NCBI RefSeq assembly: GCF_015679325.1
Contig: NZ_JADPVI010000001.1
Location: 558,001 to 622,000, forward strand
Length of the DNA stretch: 64,000 bases
Direction of reading: 5' to 3'
Origin: Kaistella gelatinilytica
GTDB taxonomy: Bacteria > Bacteroidota > Bacteroidia > Flavobacteriales > Weeksellaceae
Within the stretch, counting starts at the first letter, position 1; each line of letters begins with the position of its first letter. Of the stretch, positions 27,631 through 37,600 are shown piece after piece. The notes beneath the pieces are model-generated. The model was not told the DNA's origin, did no database searches, and saw only the letters and a list, made by a program, of their open reading frames with translations. The position numbers and the translations under genes are program-made.

Positions 27631-30477
27631 TTAGCTTTTTTTATAACTGTCGAAGTACATTTTTAAAATTTTTTCAGAATCGGTAACAGAATTGATACTG
27701 TCAGATTCAAAAATACTGGAAACCGTATTTCCCGTCATGGCAGTGATCGCAATTCGGGAACGTTCTGTCATCACCATTTCCTGACTTGATTCTCTTGTAG
27801 AAATAGTTTTTTTGAGAAGTGTTTTCCAAAGAAAATGAACTGCTTCCCGAACTCCTAAATCCCATTCCTGGCGCGGATCGTTCGCATATGCGTATTTTTT
27901 TTCATCAATATCCGGTAATTCACATTTCAGAAGTTCATAAATGTTAAGAATTCCGGCGCCATAATTATCGGTATCCCAAACTGGTGGTTTTGTTGCTGAC
28001 TCTTTTAAACAGATTCTAAATGCTTCTACAATTTGCCACGGGAATTTATATTTCTCAAAAATTTTATCTCTTTTTGTAGCTTTCCAAAGTGCTGCAGCGG
28101 CTGCAACATGCGGTGTTGCATAACTTGTTCCACTTCCATAAACCATAATTTCATTATATTTTTCATCCATCGAGGGAACATAAACGTCTTCTCCTGGTGC
28201 AGAAATATCGACTTCAGTTCCGTAACTGCTTCCACGCCAAGGTTTTTGATTGGGATTTGTGGCGGAAACAGCAATAGTTCCTGGATATAAAGCGGGTGAA
28301 ACGACCATTTCAACTTCATTTCCGGAAGCACAAATCCAAATTACGCCATTATCGTACGCAACTTTTGCCGCCTCTGCGATCATAGGTCGAGGATAAGTTC
28401 CCATGCACATAAACATGACATCAGCATTCGTATGAACCGCCTGATTCACTGCATCAACAACGTTTTTTCCTCTATTGATTAAAACCACGGATTCAGAAAT
28501 TCGGTAAGGAATAATATTCACTAAAGTATTTTTCTTTTCGTCACATAAAATGCCATAATTCCCGTCATTTTTATAGACAGAACTCATGTCGCCTCCAGTA
28601 ATGATGCTCGCAGTTCTAGTTCCGTGACCTGGATGTCGTAGAAAACCTGTTCTCATTTCATCCCGTGCATCAGAACCATCTATAAAATCTTCATCACAAT
28701 CAAAATTAAACCTTCCTTTTACCTTTGCATGATCGGTATAACCTGTATCGAGCTGAACTAAATTGATTTTCTTTAAATTTTCGATGATCTCATCAACTTC
28801 TAAATTATTAGCGACAGATTTGTTTTTATTGTGAGCGTTTTTATTTTCGATAACCTCTTTTATTAAAGAATAGACATCGATATGAGTTGTATTTTTAATT
28901 TTTAGACCTACCGCAGTTCTATTCCAAAGTCTTTGGTTCAAGACATCAGAATCATCGAGTTTGAAATAGGTAGAAGCGCTCCATTTTGTTTTAAAATCAT
29001 CTTGTCTTCCGGCTGCATTGCTGGTTTTCATGTTTTCCAGCATATCAGATTCGGTAAGCTCATTGTCATTTTTGTTTTTTTTCTGAAGGTCAGTTTCCAT
29101 TTCCAGATCTGGAGTTGCAGTTTTAATTTGGGGTAAAGCTTCCAGTTTTGCTGCAATTTCCCACGGATTATCATTGGAACGTAAAGTAATATATTGAATA
29201 ATTTTTTGCGATGGAATGGTAGACAAAGGAAATAATGGTTCTGAACTGATCGCTTCCTGAACCAGCTTTTTGTAATTTTCTTTCCAGTCATCTTGCATGG
29301 TGAGAATATTAGAAAGTTCAATTTCAAAATACTGAACAGGAAGATTGTTTTTCGTAGAAACATTCTGAATCATATTTACAGCCTGATTCAAGACCGATTC
29401 GTTTGAGTTTTTCATTTCGGTTTCAGGTTTTTCTTCTTTTGGTTCTTCTGAATTTTTTTGAATTTTTTCCGGCTGTGTTTTACCTAAAATAGTATTTCTC
29501 AGCGGGGACATTTCCTCCGATACTTTTATATTTCTAATGCGTCGGATGAGCGAACTAACTCTAATTCCTTCATTTCCGAGCCAGTCTATCGTTTCATCGG
29601 CATCGCCTTCTTTGTAAACTCCGCCATCTTTTCGCAACCATTGTCCCTGCGGATTTTTATTCGGAATACTGCTGTGATGAAGCGCAACCACTTCACCGGT
29701 TCCCAAACCAATAACAACCGCGCCAGATGAGCCGGGAAGCGTGTCGGATTCATAAATTAAAAAATCATCTTTCAGCGTTAGCATTCGAATGTCTTTCATC
29801 ACCGTTTTTTTATAATCCCCTTTTGGATGTTGAATGATGACACAATTTTCGCCTTCAATAATTTTACCCAAAGTTTCATCTAAAACCGTACAAGGAATTT
29901 CAACGATATTTTTTCCTTCTTTTGATTTATCTGAAACCGCAACAATTGTAAAATCGAGTCCACTGTTCACATTGCCCGGATCTGCTTGGTAAGATGAAGT
30001 CATGAATAATTTTTCCGGCACAAAACCGAAAGTCTGAACTTTTTTTGATTCGTTATTTTCATCGAGTTCGTAATAGAATTGCACCATCGAATTTCTGGCA
30101 GTTTCGGCATCGGGAAAAACATGATTATTGGTGATCAAAATTCCCGGGGCGACTAAAAAGCCGGTTCCATATCCCGAATTTCCGTAGCGGGTTTTGATGG
30201 TAATTCTTCCAACAGATTCGGAAATTTTTAGAATTTTATAAAGAATATTGATATCCTGAAAATTTGGCACCCCATTTATCCTTTCTAAAGCCGCAGAAAT
30301 AGGCATGTTTTCTCGGGCAATTCTTTTAGAAAGTTTATCACTATCTGTTTGAATATCCGTCAAGCTCGCTTCACCCATGCGGTTTTCCTGAATGCCTTTT
30401 TTTACACTGTCGATCTTGGAGGTTGCCTGCTGGAAACGCTCGTAAGCAAGATCATTGATAATTTTTTGGGACGACAT
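27631..30477 (-). CDS. Fusion of trypsin-like and subtilisin-like serine proteases
   Basis: 948 residues, no signal peptide. Residues 1-95 are helical (with ALERINGVPNFQDI before the first protease). Residues ~96-315 are a chymotrypsin-fold (V8/DegP-like) domain with His119 (ITNNHVF), Asp175 (GLDFTIVAV) and Ser251 (TLPGSSGAVV). A charged linker (320-370) leads to a region ~380-465 that resembles a subtilase propeptide (IIQYITLRSNDNPWEIAAKL). Residues ~570-800 are an S8 subtilase with Asp577 (VQLDTGYTDH), His618 (HPGHGTRTAS), Asn720 (ASGNE) and Ser785 (GSGTSYATPH). Both catalytic triads are intact. Two active proteases in one chain without secretion signal is unusual; it may act in cytosolic proteolysis or a conflict/defence response with the downstream hydrolase. 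Confidence 0.85.
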   Translation of the reverse strand: MSSQKIINDLAYERFQQATSKIDSVKKGIQENRMGEASLTDIQTDSDKLSKRIARENMPISAALERINGVPNFQDINILYKILKISESVGRITIKTRYGNSGYGTGFLVAPGILITNNHVFPDAETARNSMVQFYYELDENNESKKVQTFGFVPEKLFMTSSYQADPGNVNSGLDFTIVAVSDKSKEGKNIVEIPCTVLDETLGKIIEGENCVIIQHPKGDYKKTVMKDIRMLTLKDDFLIYESDTLPGSSGAVVIGLGTGEVVALHHSSIPNKNPQGQWLRKDGGVYKEGDADETIDWLGNEGIRVSSLIRRIRNIKVSEEMSPLRNTILGKTQPEKIQKNSEEPKEEKPETEMKNSNESVLNQAVNMIQNVSTKNNLPVQYFEIELSNILTMQDDWKENYKKLVQEAISSEPLFPLSTIPSQKIIQYITLRSNDNPWEIAAKLEALPQIKTATPDLEMETDLQKKNKNDNELTESDMLENMKTSNAAGRQDDFKTKWSASTYFKLDDSDVLNQRLWNRTAVGLKIKNTTHIDVYSLIKEVIENKNAHNKNKSVANNLEVDEIIENLKKINLVQLDTGYTDHAKVKGRFNFDCDEDFIDGSDARDEMRTGFLRHPGHGTRTASIITGGDMSSVYKNDGNYGILCDEKKNTLVNIIPYRISESVVLINRGKNVVDAVNQAVHTNADVMFMCMGTYPRPMIAEAAKVAYDNGVIWICASGNEVEMVVSPALYPGTIAVSATNPNQKPWRGSSYGTEVDISAPGEDVYVPSMDEKYNEIMVYGSGTSYATPHVAAAAALWKATKRDKIFEKYKFPWQIVEAFRICLKESATKPPVWDTDNYGAGILNIYELLKCELPDIDEKKYAYANDPRQEWDLGVREAVHFLWKTLLKKTISTRESSQEMVMTERSRIAITAMTGNTVSSIFESDSINSVTDSEKILKMYFDSYKKS

Positions 30478-30781
30478 TTTTTGATGATTTTAATTTTATT
30501 TAATAAAGAAACTTTTCAATAAAGAAAAATAATCCCCTCAAACTGCTAAATTTCTTTAAAAAAAGATTTAATATATTGATTTCTAGTAATTTACATTTCC
30601 TATCCAATCAAAATTACGATAAAAATAGTTATGCAAACCATAAGCATCTAACAAACAGTGTTTTCCCTCATTAAATAGGGTGTTTTAACCTTTTTTAATG
30701 GTAATCCCAATTTTTTAATTATCTTTATGAAATCAGCAAAATTAACAGCTGAATAATTTATTAACCCAATAAAATTAAACC
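30478..30781. other. Divergent 304-bp intergenic region
   Basis: Lies between the protease operon (-) and the SPFH gene (+). AT-rich. It has the word ATAGGGTGTTTT at about 30677-30688, also found before 45285, and TATCTTTA at about 30720-30727, a near-match to the -7 box for the SPFH gene. No gene or strong hairpin seen. Confidence 0.5.
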
Positions 30782-31675
30782 ATGGCATTTTTAGGAGCTA
30801 TTATTTTTTTCGGACTTATTGTACTGTTCGCTTCATTTTTTACAGTGAAACAGGCGACCGCTGCAATTGTAGAACGATTAGGGAAATTTCACATCGTGCG
30901 TCAATCAGGACTGCATTTAAAAATCCCCTTCATTGATCAGGTTGCAAAACGTATGAATCTGAGAATTCAGCAGTTAGATGTGATCATTGATACCAAAACT
31001 TTAGATAACGTTTTTATCAGAATGAAAGTTTCTGTACAGTACCAAGTTATTGCCTCGCAAGTTGCAGATTCATTTTACCGTTTAGAAAATCCAGAAAATC
31101 AAATTACGTCTTATGTATTTGATGTGGTAAGAGCAGAAGTTCCAAAGTTGAAACTGGATGATGTTTTTGTGAGAAAAGACGATGTCGCAATCGCTGTAAA
31201 AGGCGAACTTCAAGAAGCGATGCAAAGTTATGGTTATGACATCATCAAAGCTTTGGTAACCGACATTGATCCAGATGAGCAAGTAAAACACGCCATGAAC
31301 AGAATTAATGCAGCAGAACGTGAAAAAACTGCGGCTGAATACGAATCTGAAGCTCAAAAAATCAGAATTGTAGCCGTGGCAAAAGCAGAAGCGGAATCAA
31401 AGAAATTACAAGGTCAGGGTATCGCCGATCAGCGTAGAGAGATTGCTGCCGGTTTGGTAGAATCTGTGAAAATGTTGAATGAAGCAAATATCAATGCTCA
31501 GGAAGCTTCGGCTTTGATCGTAGTAACGCAGCATTATGATACGCTTCAGGCAATCGGTGCAACAAACAAAAGCAGTTTGGTTTTATTACCAAATTCGCCT
31601 AATTCTGCAAGCACTTTATTAAATGATTTAATGGTTTCTATGGCTGCAACACAGCAAATGGAACATATCAAATAA
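30782..31675 (+). CDS. SPFH/Band 7 (stomatin-like) membrane protein
   Basis: 297 residues. One N-terminal span (residues 3-22), then the SPFH domain (VKQATAAIVERLGKFHIVRQSGLHLKIPFID) and a long Ala/Glu-rich coiled coil (MNRINAAEREKTAAEYESEAQKIRIVAVAKAEAESKK, cited in part). Typical of the QmcA/stomatin group that assembles into membrane microdomain rings. Ring-forming scaffold function is known for the family; the partner here is unknown. No NfeD-like gene is adjacent. Confidence 0.9.
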   Translation: MAFLGAIIFFGLIVLFASFFTVKQATAAIVERLGKFHIVRQSGLHLKIPFIDQVAKRMNLRIQQLDVIIDTKTLDNVFIRMKVSVQYQVIASQVADSFYRLENPENQITSYVFDVVRAEVPKLKLDDVFVRKDDVAIAVKGELQEAMQSYGYDIIKALVTDIDPDEQVKHAMNRINAAEREKTAAEYESEAQKIRIVAVAKAEAESKKLQGQGIADQRREIAAGLVESVKMLNEANINAQEASALIVVTQHYDTLQAIGATNKSSLVLLPNSPNSASTLLNDLMVSMAATQQMEHIK

Positions 31676-31729
31676 TTTCTTTTTTTATGTTCGATTTTTA
31701 ATTTAACATAATAATGTGGCAAGTTTTAA

Positions 31730-31737
31730 TATATTTG
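31730..31737 (+). promoter_or_regulatory. -7 promoter box TATATTTG
   Basis: Perfect TAnnTTTG match 16 nt before the ATG at 31754. Confidence 0.45.
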
Positions 31738-31753
31738 CCAAAAAAAAATCAAT

Positions 31754-32428
31754 ATGAGTAAATCTACTATTTTGGGGCTTTTCGCAACGTTTGCGGTTTT
31801 AGTTTCTTGTCAGGTAAATGTTCCAATGAACGCGGAATATTTGAATAAACCTTCTAAAGTTGGAGTTTTTGTCAACGTAAATGATCCGCAGAAATTTCGG
31901 GAAGGTTCTCAAGGTTTACTCGATTTAGCAGTAACTTCTGGCGATAAATATCAACCGATGTTGGATTTAGCAAAGCAAAAAATCCTCTTTAAAGATCAGT
32001 TGATTTCGATTTATTCTGAATCGTTAAAAGCAAAAGGAAAAGAAGTGATCATCATCGATGAAAAATTTGATGGTAAAACTGCAGCTAAATTTAAAGGTGA
32101 CAAAATTGAAGGAAAGAAATATGCGTACTACGATTTGAGAAATTTAAAAGAAAAATACGGAGTTGATGATGTGATTTTCGTGAATGTAAATTGGGGTGTG
32201 ATGATCAGTTATTACAGTATGATTGAAACGGGAAGAGGTGGATATATATATCTGGATAATAATGTGGTCAATACCGCAGATAACACTTTATATTTTGCAC
32301 AAAACAATGTGAAAATGGAAATCATCAAAGGAAAATGGAATACGCCGCCAAACTATGATAATGCCATTGGTAAAATTACAGAAGCCGTAAATAAAGCCAT
32401 CGAAGAAGAAAGAAATATTTTCAAATAG
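31754..32428 (+). CDS. Hypothetical lipoprotein
   Basis: 224 residues. Signal peptide with lipobox Cys19 (FAVLVSCQ). The body reads like an alpha/beta fold (KVGVFVNVNDPQKF, EVIIIDEKF, KEKYGVDDVIFVNVNWGVM), reminiscent of lipoproteins that carry a GNA1162/LpoB-like nucleotide-free fold, but I cannot name the family. It has its own promoter box and a shared terminator. Confidence 0.75.
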   Translation: MSKSTILGLFATFAVLVSCQVNVPMNAEYLNKPSKVGVFVNVNDPQKFREGSQGLLDLAVTSGDKYQPMLDLAKQKILFKDQLISIYSESLKAKGKEVIIIDEKFDGKTAAKFKGDKIEGKKYAYYDLRNLKEKYGVDDVIFVNVNWGVMISYYSMIETGRGGYIYLDNNVVNTADNTLYFAQNNVKMEIIKGKWNTPPNYDNAIGKITEAVNKAIEEERNIFK

Positions 32429-32444
32429 AAATTTTTAAAAATAG

Positions 32445-32475
32445 AAAAGCCCGAAAATATTTTCGGGCTTTTTTT
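32445..32475. terminator. Bidirectional terminator
   Basis: Hairpin AAAAGCCCGAAAA/TTTTCGGGCTTTT with flanking A and T runs; serves the convergent genes on both sides. Confidence 0.85.
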
Positions 32476-32785
32476 ATGCTTTAAATTTTATTTTTCCGAT
32501 TAGTAATTGAAAGAACATTTTGAAATCTGAAGCCAAACTCCACAATGGATATTTGAAAGTTGCAGGTCTGTTCTTTTCGAAAACTGCATGACTGAACCAG
32601 GCAAATCCATATCCGAAAATTGGAATGTACCACAGGAATCGCTCTTTTCCTGATTTGATCACGTAAAAAAGAACGAAAAAAATCAGAAGCGTTCCTATAA
32701 AATGGAAAATTCGTGTGCCTAATTGAGTGTGTTCTTTCAGATAAAACTGGTAGAATTCATCGAAGGTTTTTATTCTTTCTGCCAT
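32474..32785 (-). CDS. DUF962 (Mpo1-like) membrane protein
   Basis: 103 residues. The family signs are the N-terminal EFYQFYLKEHTQLGTRIFHFIGT and the C-terminal YGFAWFSHAVFEKNRPATF, with two conserved His groups that bind Fe in the yeast relative Mpo1, a 2-hydroxy fatty acid dioxygenase. Two to three membrane spans. The bacterial substrate is unknown. Its start codon is adjacent to the stop of the preceding permease gene (1-nt overlap), so coupled translation is likely. Confidence 0.8.
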   Translation of the reverse strand: MAERIKTFDEFYQFYLKEHTQLGTRIFHFIGTLLIFFVLFYVIKSGKERFLWYIPIFGYGFAWFSHAVFEKNRPATFKYPLWSLASDFKMFFQLLIGKIKFKA

Positions 32786-34479
32786 TACTTTTGAATTAAG
32801 TCGTCATTTGAAGTTCTGTGCAATTTACTATTTCTATATCCGTAGGAAAAATAAATGATCAGTCCAATTGCAAACCATACCAGAAACCAAAACCAGTTGT
32901 TATGGCTCATTCCTGTGAGAAGATAAAGACAAGAACTTAATCCCATTAATGGAATCAAGGATAGATTTTTGACGAAAGCTAAAACGCAAAGTCCGATATT
33001 AATTATAATAAAAAAGAACATCGAAATCCGGAATTCACCTTCTGTCTTATGATCCCATTCCATTAACGTGTGGAAAAATTCAGGTTGCCACCAGTAAAAG
33101 AAAAGAAGTCCACCCAGGAAAATAATTGGGAAAAGAATCTTAGCATTGATATAGGGTAAGTGAAATCTGCCTTTCAATTTTTCTTTTGATGGAAGCAACA
33201 AAACACCACCACAAACCAGAACAAAGGCGAAAATAGTTCCGATACTAGTGAAGTCCAAAATAAACGATTTATCAGTAAACAAAATTGGCACTCCAACTAC
33301 GATTCCCGTAATTATGGTAGCAAAAGAGGGCGTTTTATGTTTAGGGTGAATTTCCATGAATTTTTTTGGCATCAAACCATCGCGGCTCATTGCATACCAA
33401 ATTCTCGGTTGCCCCATTTGAAAAACCAATAAAACGGTCGTAATCGCAATGATAGCACCAAGAGACACCAGTAATTCCATCCAGGCAATATTCGCATTAG
33501 ACCTTTCGAAAATAAATGCGAGCGGATCACCGATACCTTCAAATTTTCGATAATCGACCATTCCCGTTAGAACCAAGGTCAAAATAATATAAATTACCGT
33601 ACATAAAATAAGGGAAATGATCATTCCTCTTGGAAGATTTTTCTGCGGATCTTTGGTCTCTTCTGAAAGCACACTCAATGCATCGAAACCAATATAGGCA
33701 AAGAAAACCCCGGAAACTGCACTCATCACGCCGGCAAATCCATTCGGCATAAAAGAAGGAACGTGCGTAACCGTACTAACAGGAAACCAGTTATCAGTGC
33801 TGATAAAGGCGACTCCCATTGCGATCACCATTAAGATGATAAAAAGTTTTAGAATAACAAAAACGTTATTTAAATTTTTAGATTCTTTTACACCAACATA
33901 AACCAACCAGGTGATCAATCCATTAATAACCAAAGCGGGAATATCTAAAATAATTTTTAAATTTCCTAACATTGGTGCCGTTTTCCAGGCATTGATCAAT
34001 TCTACATTTTGAGAACCACCGAAAAAAGCTTTTTTCGCTTCAGGATAACTGCAGGTTAAAAACTCTGGAATATGAACGCCAATTCGGCCCATAAAACTTG
34101 TAAAATAGTCGCTCCAGGAAAACGCCACATAAATATTTCCGAAAGAGTATTCCATGATCAAAGCCCAACCAATGATCCAGGCAATTAATTCGCCGAAACT
34201 TGCGTAGGCATAGGTATATGCGGAACCGGCGGTAGGAATTCTGCTCGCAAATTCTGCGTAACAAAGTGCCGTAAAACCACAAGCGAAACCACAAATAATA
34301 TACAGAATAATTACTCCGGGACCACCACGAAAAACGGCTTCTCCTAAACTACTAAAACTCCCGGCACCAATAATTGCGGCAATACCAAAAAATACGATAT
34401 CCCAAACGCCTAAAACACGTAATAAACCGGAAGGATGATCATTTGCACTGTAGTTTTTTCTTCTGAAAAGCTGATTCAT
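32785..34479 (-). CDS. APC-family amino acid permease
   Basis: 564 residues from ATG 34479 (an earlier in-frame ATG at 34500 is possible). About 12-14 spans. The APC core is visible as GVWDIVFFGIAAIIGAGSF, CYAEFASRIPTAGSAYTYAY and GFDALSVLSEETKDPQKNLP, typical of the cationic amino acid transporter (YfnA-like) group. It likely imports amino acids; substrate not determined. Co-transcribed with DUF962. Confidence 0.85.
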   Translation of the reverse strand: MNQLFRRKNYSANDHPSGLLRVLGVWDIVFFGIAAIIGAGSFSSLGEAVFRGGPGVIILYIICGFACGFTALCYAEFASRIPTAGSAYTYAYASFGELIAWIIGWALIMEYSFGNIYVAFSWSDYFTSFMGRIGVHIPEFLTCSYPEAKKAFFGGSQNVELINAWKTAPMLGNLKIILDIPALVINGLITWLVYVGVKESKNLNNVFVILKLFIILMVIAMGVAFISTDNWFPVSTVTHVPSFMPNGFAGVMSAVSGVFFAYIGFDALSVLSEETKDPQKNLPRGMIISLILCTVIYIILTLVLTGMVDYRKFEGIGDPLAFIFERSNANIAWMELLVSLGAIIAITTVLLVFQMGQPRIWYAMSRDGLMPKKFMEIHPKHKTPSFATIITGIVVGVPILFTDKSFILDFTSIGTIFAFVLVCGGVLLLPSKEKLKGRFHLPYINAKILFPIIFLGGLLFFYWWQPEFFHTLMEWDHKTEGEFRISMFFFIIINIGLCVLAFVKNLSLIPLMGLSSCLYLLTGMSHNNWFWFLVWFAIGLIIYFSYGYRNSKLHRTSNDDLIQK

Positions 34480-34583
34480 ATTGGAAAGTAATTTACACAA
34501 ATGTAAAATAAAATTTGAGAAAACTGATTTTTTTTAAATTTGAAATACTAAAATGGGTAAAAAATGGGTTATAAATAATGGTT

Positions 34584-34591
34584 TAAATTTG
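34584..34591 (+). promoter_or_regulatory. -7 promoter box TAAATTTG
   Basis: Perfect TAnnTTTG match 17 nt before the ATG at 34609; upstream there are two copies of AAAATGGGTTA-like G-run words (34550-34572). Confidence 0.4.
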
Positions 34592-34608
34592 TTAAAAATT
34601 ATTGGTGA

Positions 34609-37600
34609 ATGAGGAATTTCTCCGTTGTACTTTTTCTTTTTTCTTTTCTTTTGGGTCACACCCAAACAGTAAATCTTTTCAATCCGGCAGATAACGTAGC
34701 TTATCCGTCGCAACTTTATTTTTGCAATGGGGAGAAATTTAATTTAAAAGTAGATGCAGTAGCTACTTCGACGGGTGATTATGCAATGACCAAAGATCAG
34801 CCCTCCAATTATCCTTTGACTGCTGGTGGAACGCCGATCACATTTTCGGCGACCGGAACAGATAAATTCAGCACCGCTTTTCCCATTGGTTTCAATTTTA
34901 GTTTTTATGGAAAAAATTATTCTAAAGTTGTGGCAGGAAGCAATGGAAGACTGGTTTTCACGAATGACGCAGAAATTGATAATCTGAAAGACATCAATAC
35001 TTATAAAGACCGAACTTTTAGCGGAATTACAGGATATAATACCTATTCAGCATTGCCTTCCACAGATTATAATAAAGTTTTTAAAAACAATACAGCACAG
35101 GAACTTAATCTCGCGCAAATATTTTTTGGCTACACCGATTTAATTCCAAAATCTCAAAATTCCAGCGTTAATTATTTGTACAAAAACATTGTCGTTGGAG
35201 GAGTAAATGCATTGTTGGTTTCTTTTCAAAATCAAATTCGAAGCAATGGAACGGGTGGGTTTTCTAGTTCCACCTACAGCAGCAGTATTTTGTTGTTCGA
35301 AGATGGCAGAGTAATTATTTATGTGAATAATAAAATTGAAGATACCTACAACGCAATTTTAGGAATTCAAAATGATGACGCTTCTAAATTTAAAGTTCCG
35401 GCGCACAGCAATGTTTCTTATAACTATAATAACGGACCTTGGAAAACTGAAGGTGTTGCATGGGTTTTCACCCCAAATCAAAATTTAGTACCGCAATTTA
35501 AATGGTTTCAAAATGCAACTTTGCTGGGTGAAACTACAAATACTTTAACTGCTTTTGCACCGAATGACGGCGATGTTTTAAAAGTTGAAGTAACCTATCG
35601 TGACTCGAATGGCGTGCAAGTTGGAAATGCGGTTTCAGATCAGGTGACTTTCAAAAAAATTGCGAAACCTGTTATTACTACAAACGGTGGAAGTGGATGT
35701 GTAAGCGGAGTCACAATGACTGTTCCGAATGATCCGGATCTTAATTTTGAATGGTTTCGCGTTGGAAATACTACGGTTTTGGGTACGGGAAATTCTTATT
35801 ATGCGACCCAAACCGGAAGTTATTTTGCACGCACTTCCAGAAAAGCTTCGCCAGTTTGTTCAGTAGATTCTGATCCTTTTACGGTTAATTTGAATTCAAC
35901 GATTCCTCCTTTTAATGCGAATAACGTTTCTCTCAACTATTGTGACAATACGGGAGCATCTTCCAGAATTATTAATTTGTACGATTACTATCCGCAAGGT
36001 TCAAATTACACGTTAGTTTTTATGGATGGAACGACAGTTATTCCTAATCCTGCGAATTTTGTAATTGCTGCGAATACGGTGAAAACTTTAACGATAAATG
36101 TTAATGATGCTGTTTCTGGATGTTCAATCAATCAAAATTTCAGTATTCGTTTTGATTCCGTTCCGGCTGCTGTTAATAATTTGGCGAAAAAATATTGTTT
36201 TGGAGAAACTACAGAAGACGTTTCGAAATATTTATCTGATTTAGCAGGTGCTGGTTTCGCGATTTTTGATTATCAATATTCCACAGACGGGATTAATTAT
36301 TCCACCAACTCAACAGTTAATATTAATCAATTTCCAAAGGTTTGGGTGAAAATTTCTCCTAAAAATTTAAGTACTGGAAGTTGCAATACTATTTCTACGA
36401 TTATTTTTACAGAAGATGCAAAAGTAGTTGCTAATGCTCCCACAACGCAACTGGCGCCTCAATGTGCAAGTGCGACACAGACTTTCGATCTGGCATCTTT
36501 AATTCCGCAAATTAACCCTGATCCAAATGTTACGGTAACTTTTCATAACTCTCTCTCGGATGCAGAAAATGGGATTAATCCGGTTACTTACAATTTCAGA
36601 AGTGGACTTAATTATACCACTTTATATATCAGAGTTGTTAATAATTTGACGAGCTGCGTTTCACCGGATCATCCTGCGATCACAATTTTGGTCTATTTAA
36701 AACCGAAATTGCTTCTCAATTCAATAACTAAGAAAAATTGTCAGGGAAATACAACTTTTAATTTAACACAGACTGCATCAAATCTTACGGATGCGCAAAG
36801 TCCAGTCACTGTGAATTTAGAATATTATTCTACGACCGGAACGCTTTTAACACCAGGTCAGATCCTCAATTATGATGCAAATGTTTTTGGTGTGAATCCT
36901 TATATTAAATTGATCTATAATACAACTTGTAACGATACAGTACCATTTAATCTAAGTTATATTCCTAAACCTGCAGCCACTTCCAATCAGATTTTGATCT
37001 GTGAAGAAGTTGTTTATTCCCTTCAAAATTTTCAAAATTCTGTGATTTCGAATCCTGCACAATATACTTTTGTCGATGCAAGCGGAAATCCACTTCCAGC
37101 CAGTTTTGATGTGACCAATCTGCCGAAAACGGTTCAGTTCTATATTAAAGATAATCTTACAGGATGCATTTCAGATGTACAGTCAGTCACTTTTATAAAA
37201 GGCGGAAATTCCGCTTTATCAAATACTCAAACCGACTACACGCTTTGTGATGATAATTTTGATGGACAAACGCTTTTCAATCTAGATTCTAAAAAATCAG
37301 CATTTACCACTGATCCTGATGCGGTTTTTGAATATTTCAAAGATGCAGCTTACACACTGTCAATTTCGGCGAATTATACCAATGACACCCCTTTTGCACA
37401 GACTGTCTATTTGCGAATTACCCTTCCGGGATTTTGTCCTTCGTCAGCGAAAATTAATTTAATAGTCAACACGCCAAGTAAGTCTTCAACGCTTTTACCT
37501 AAATATTTCATCTGTTATAACGAAAAAGTTCTTATTGATGCTGGCACAGAAAACGTCTCATGGAAATGGAGTACAGGTGAAACAACTCAAACTATCAATT

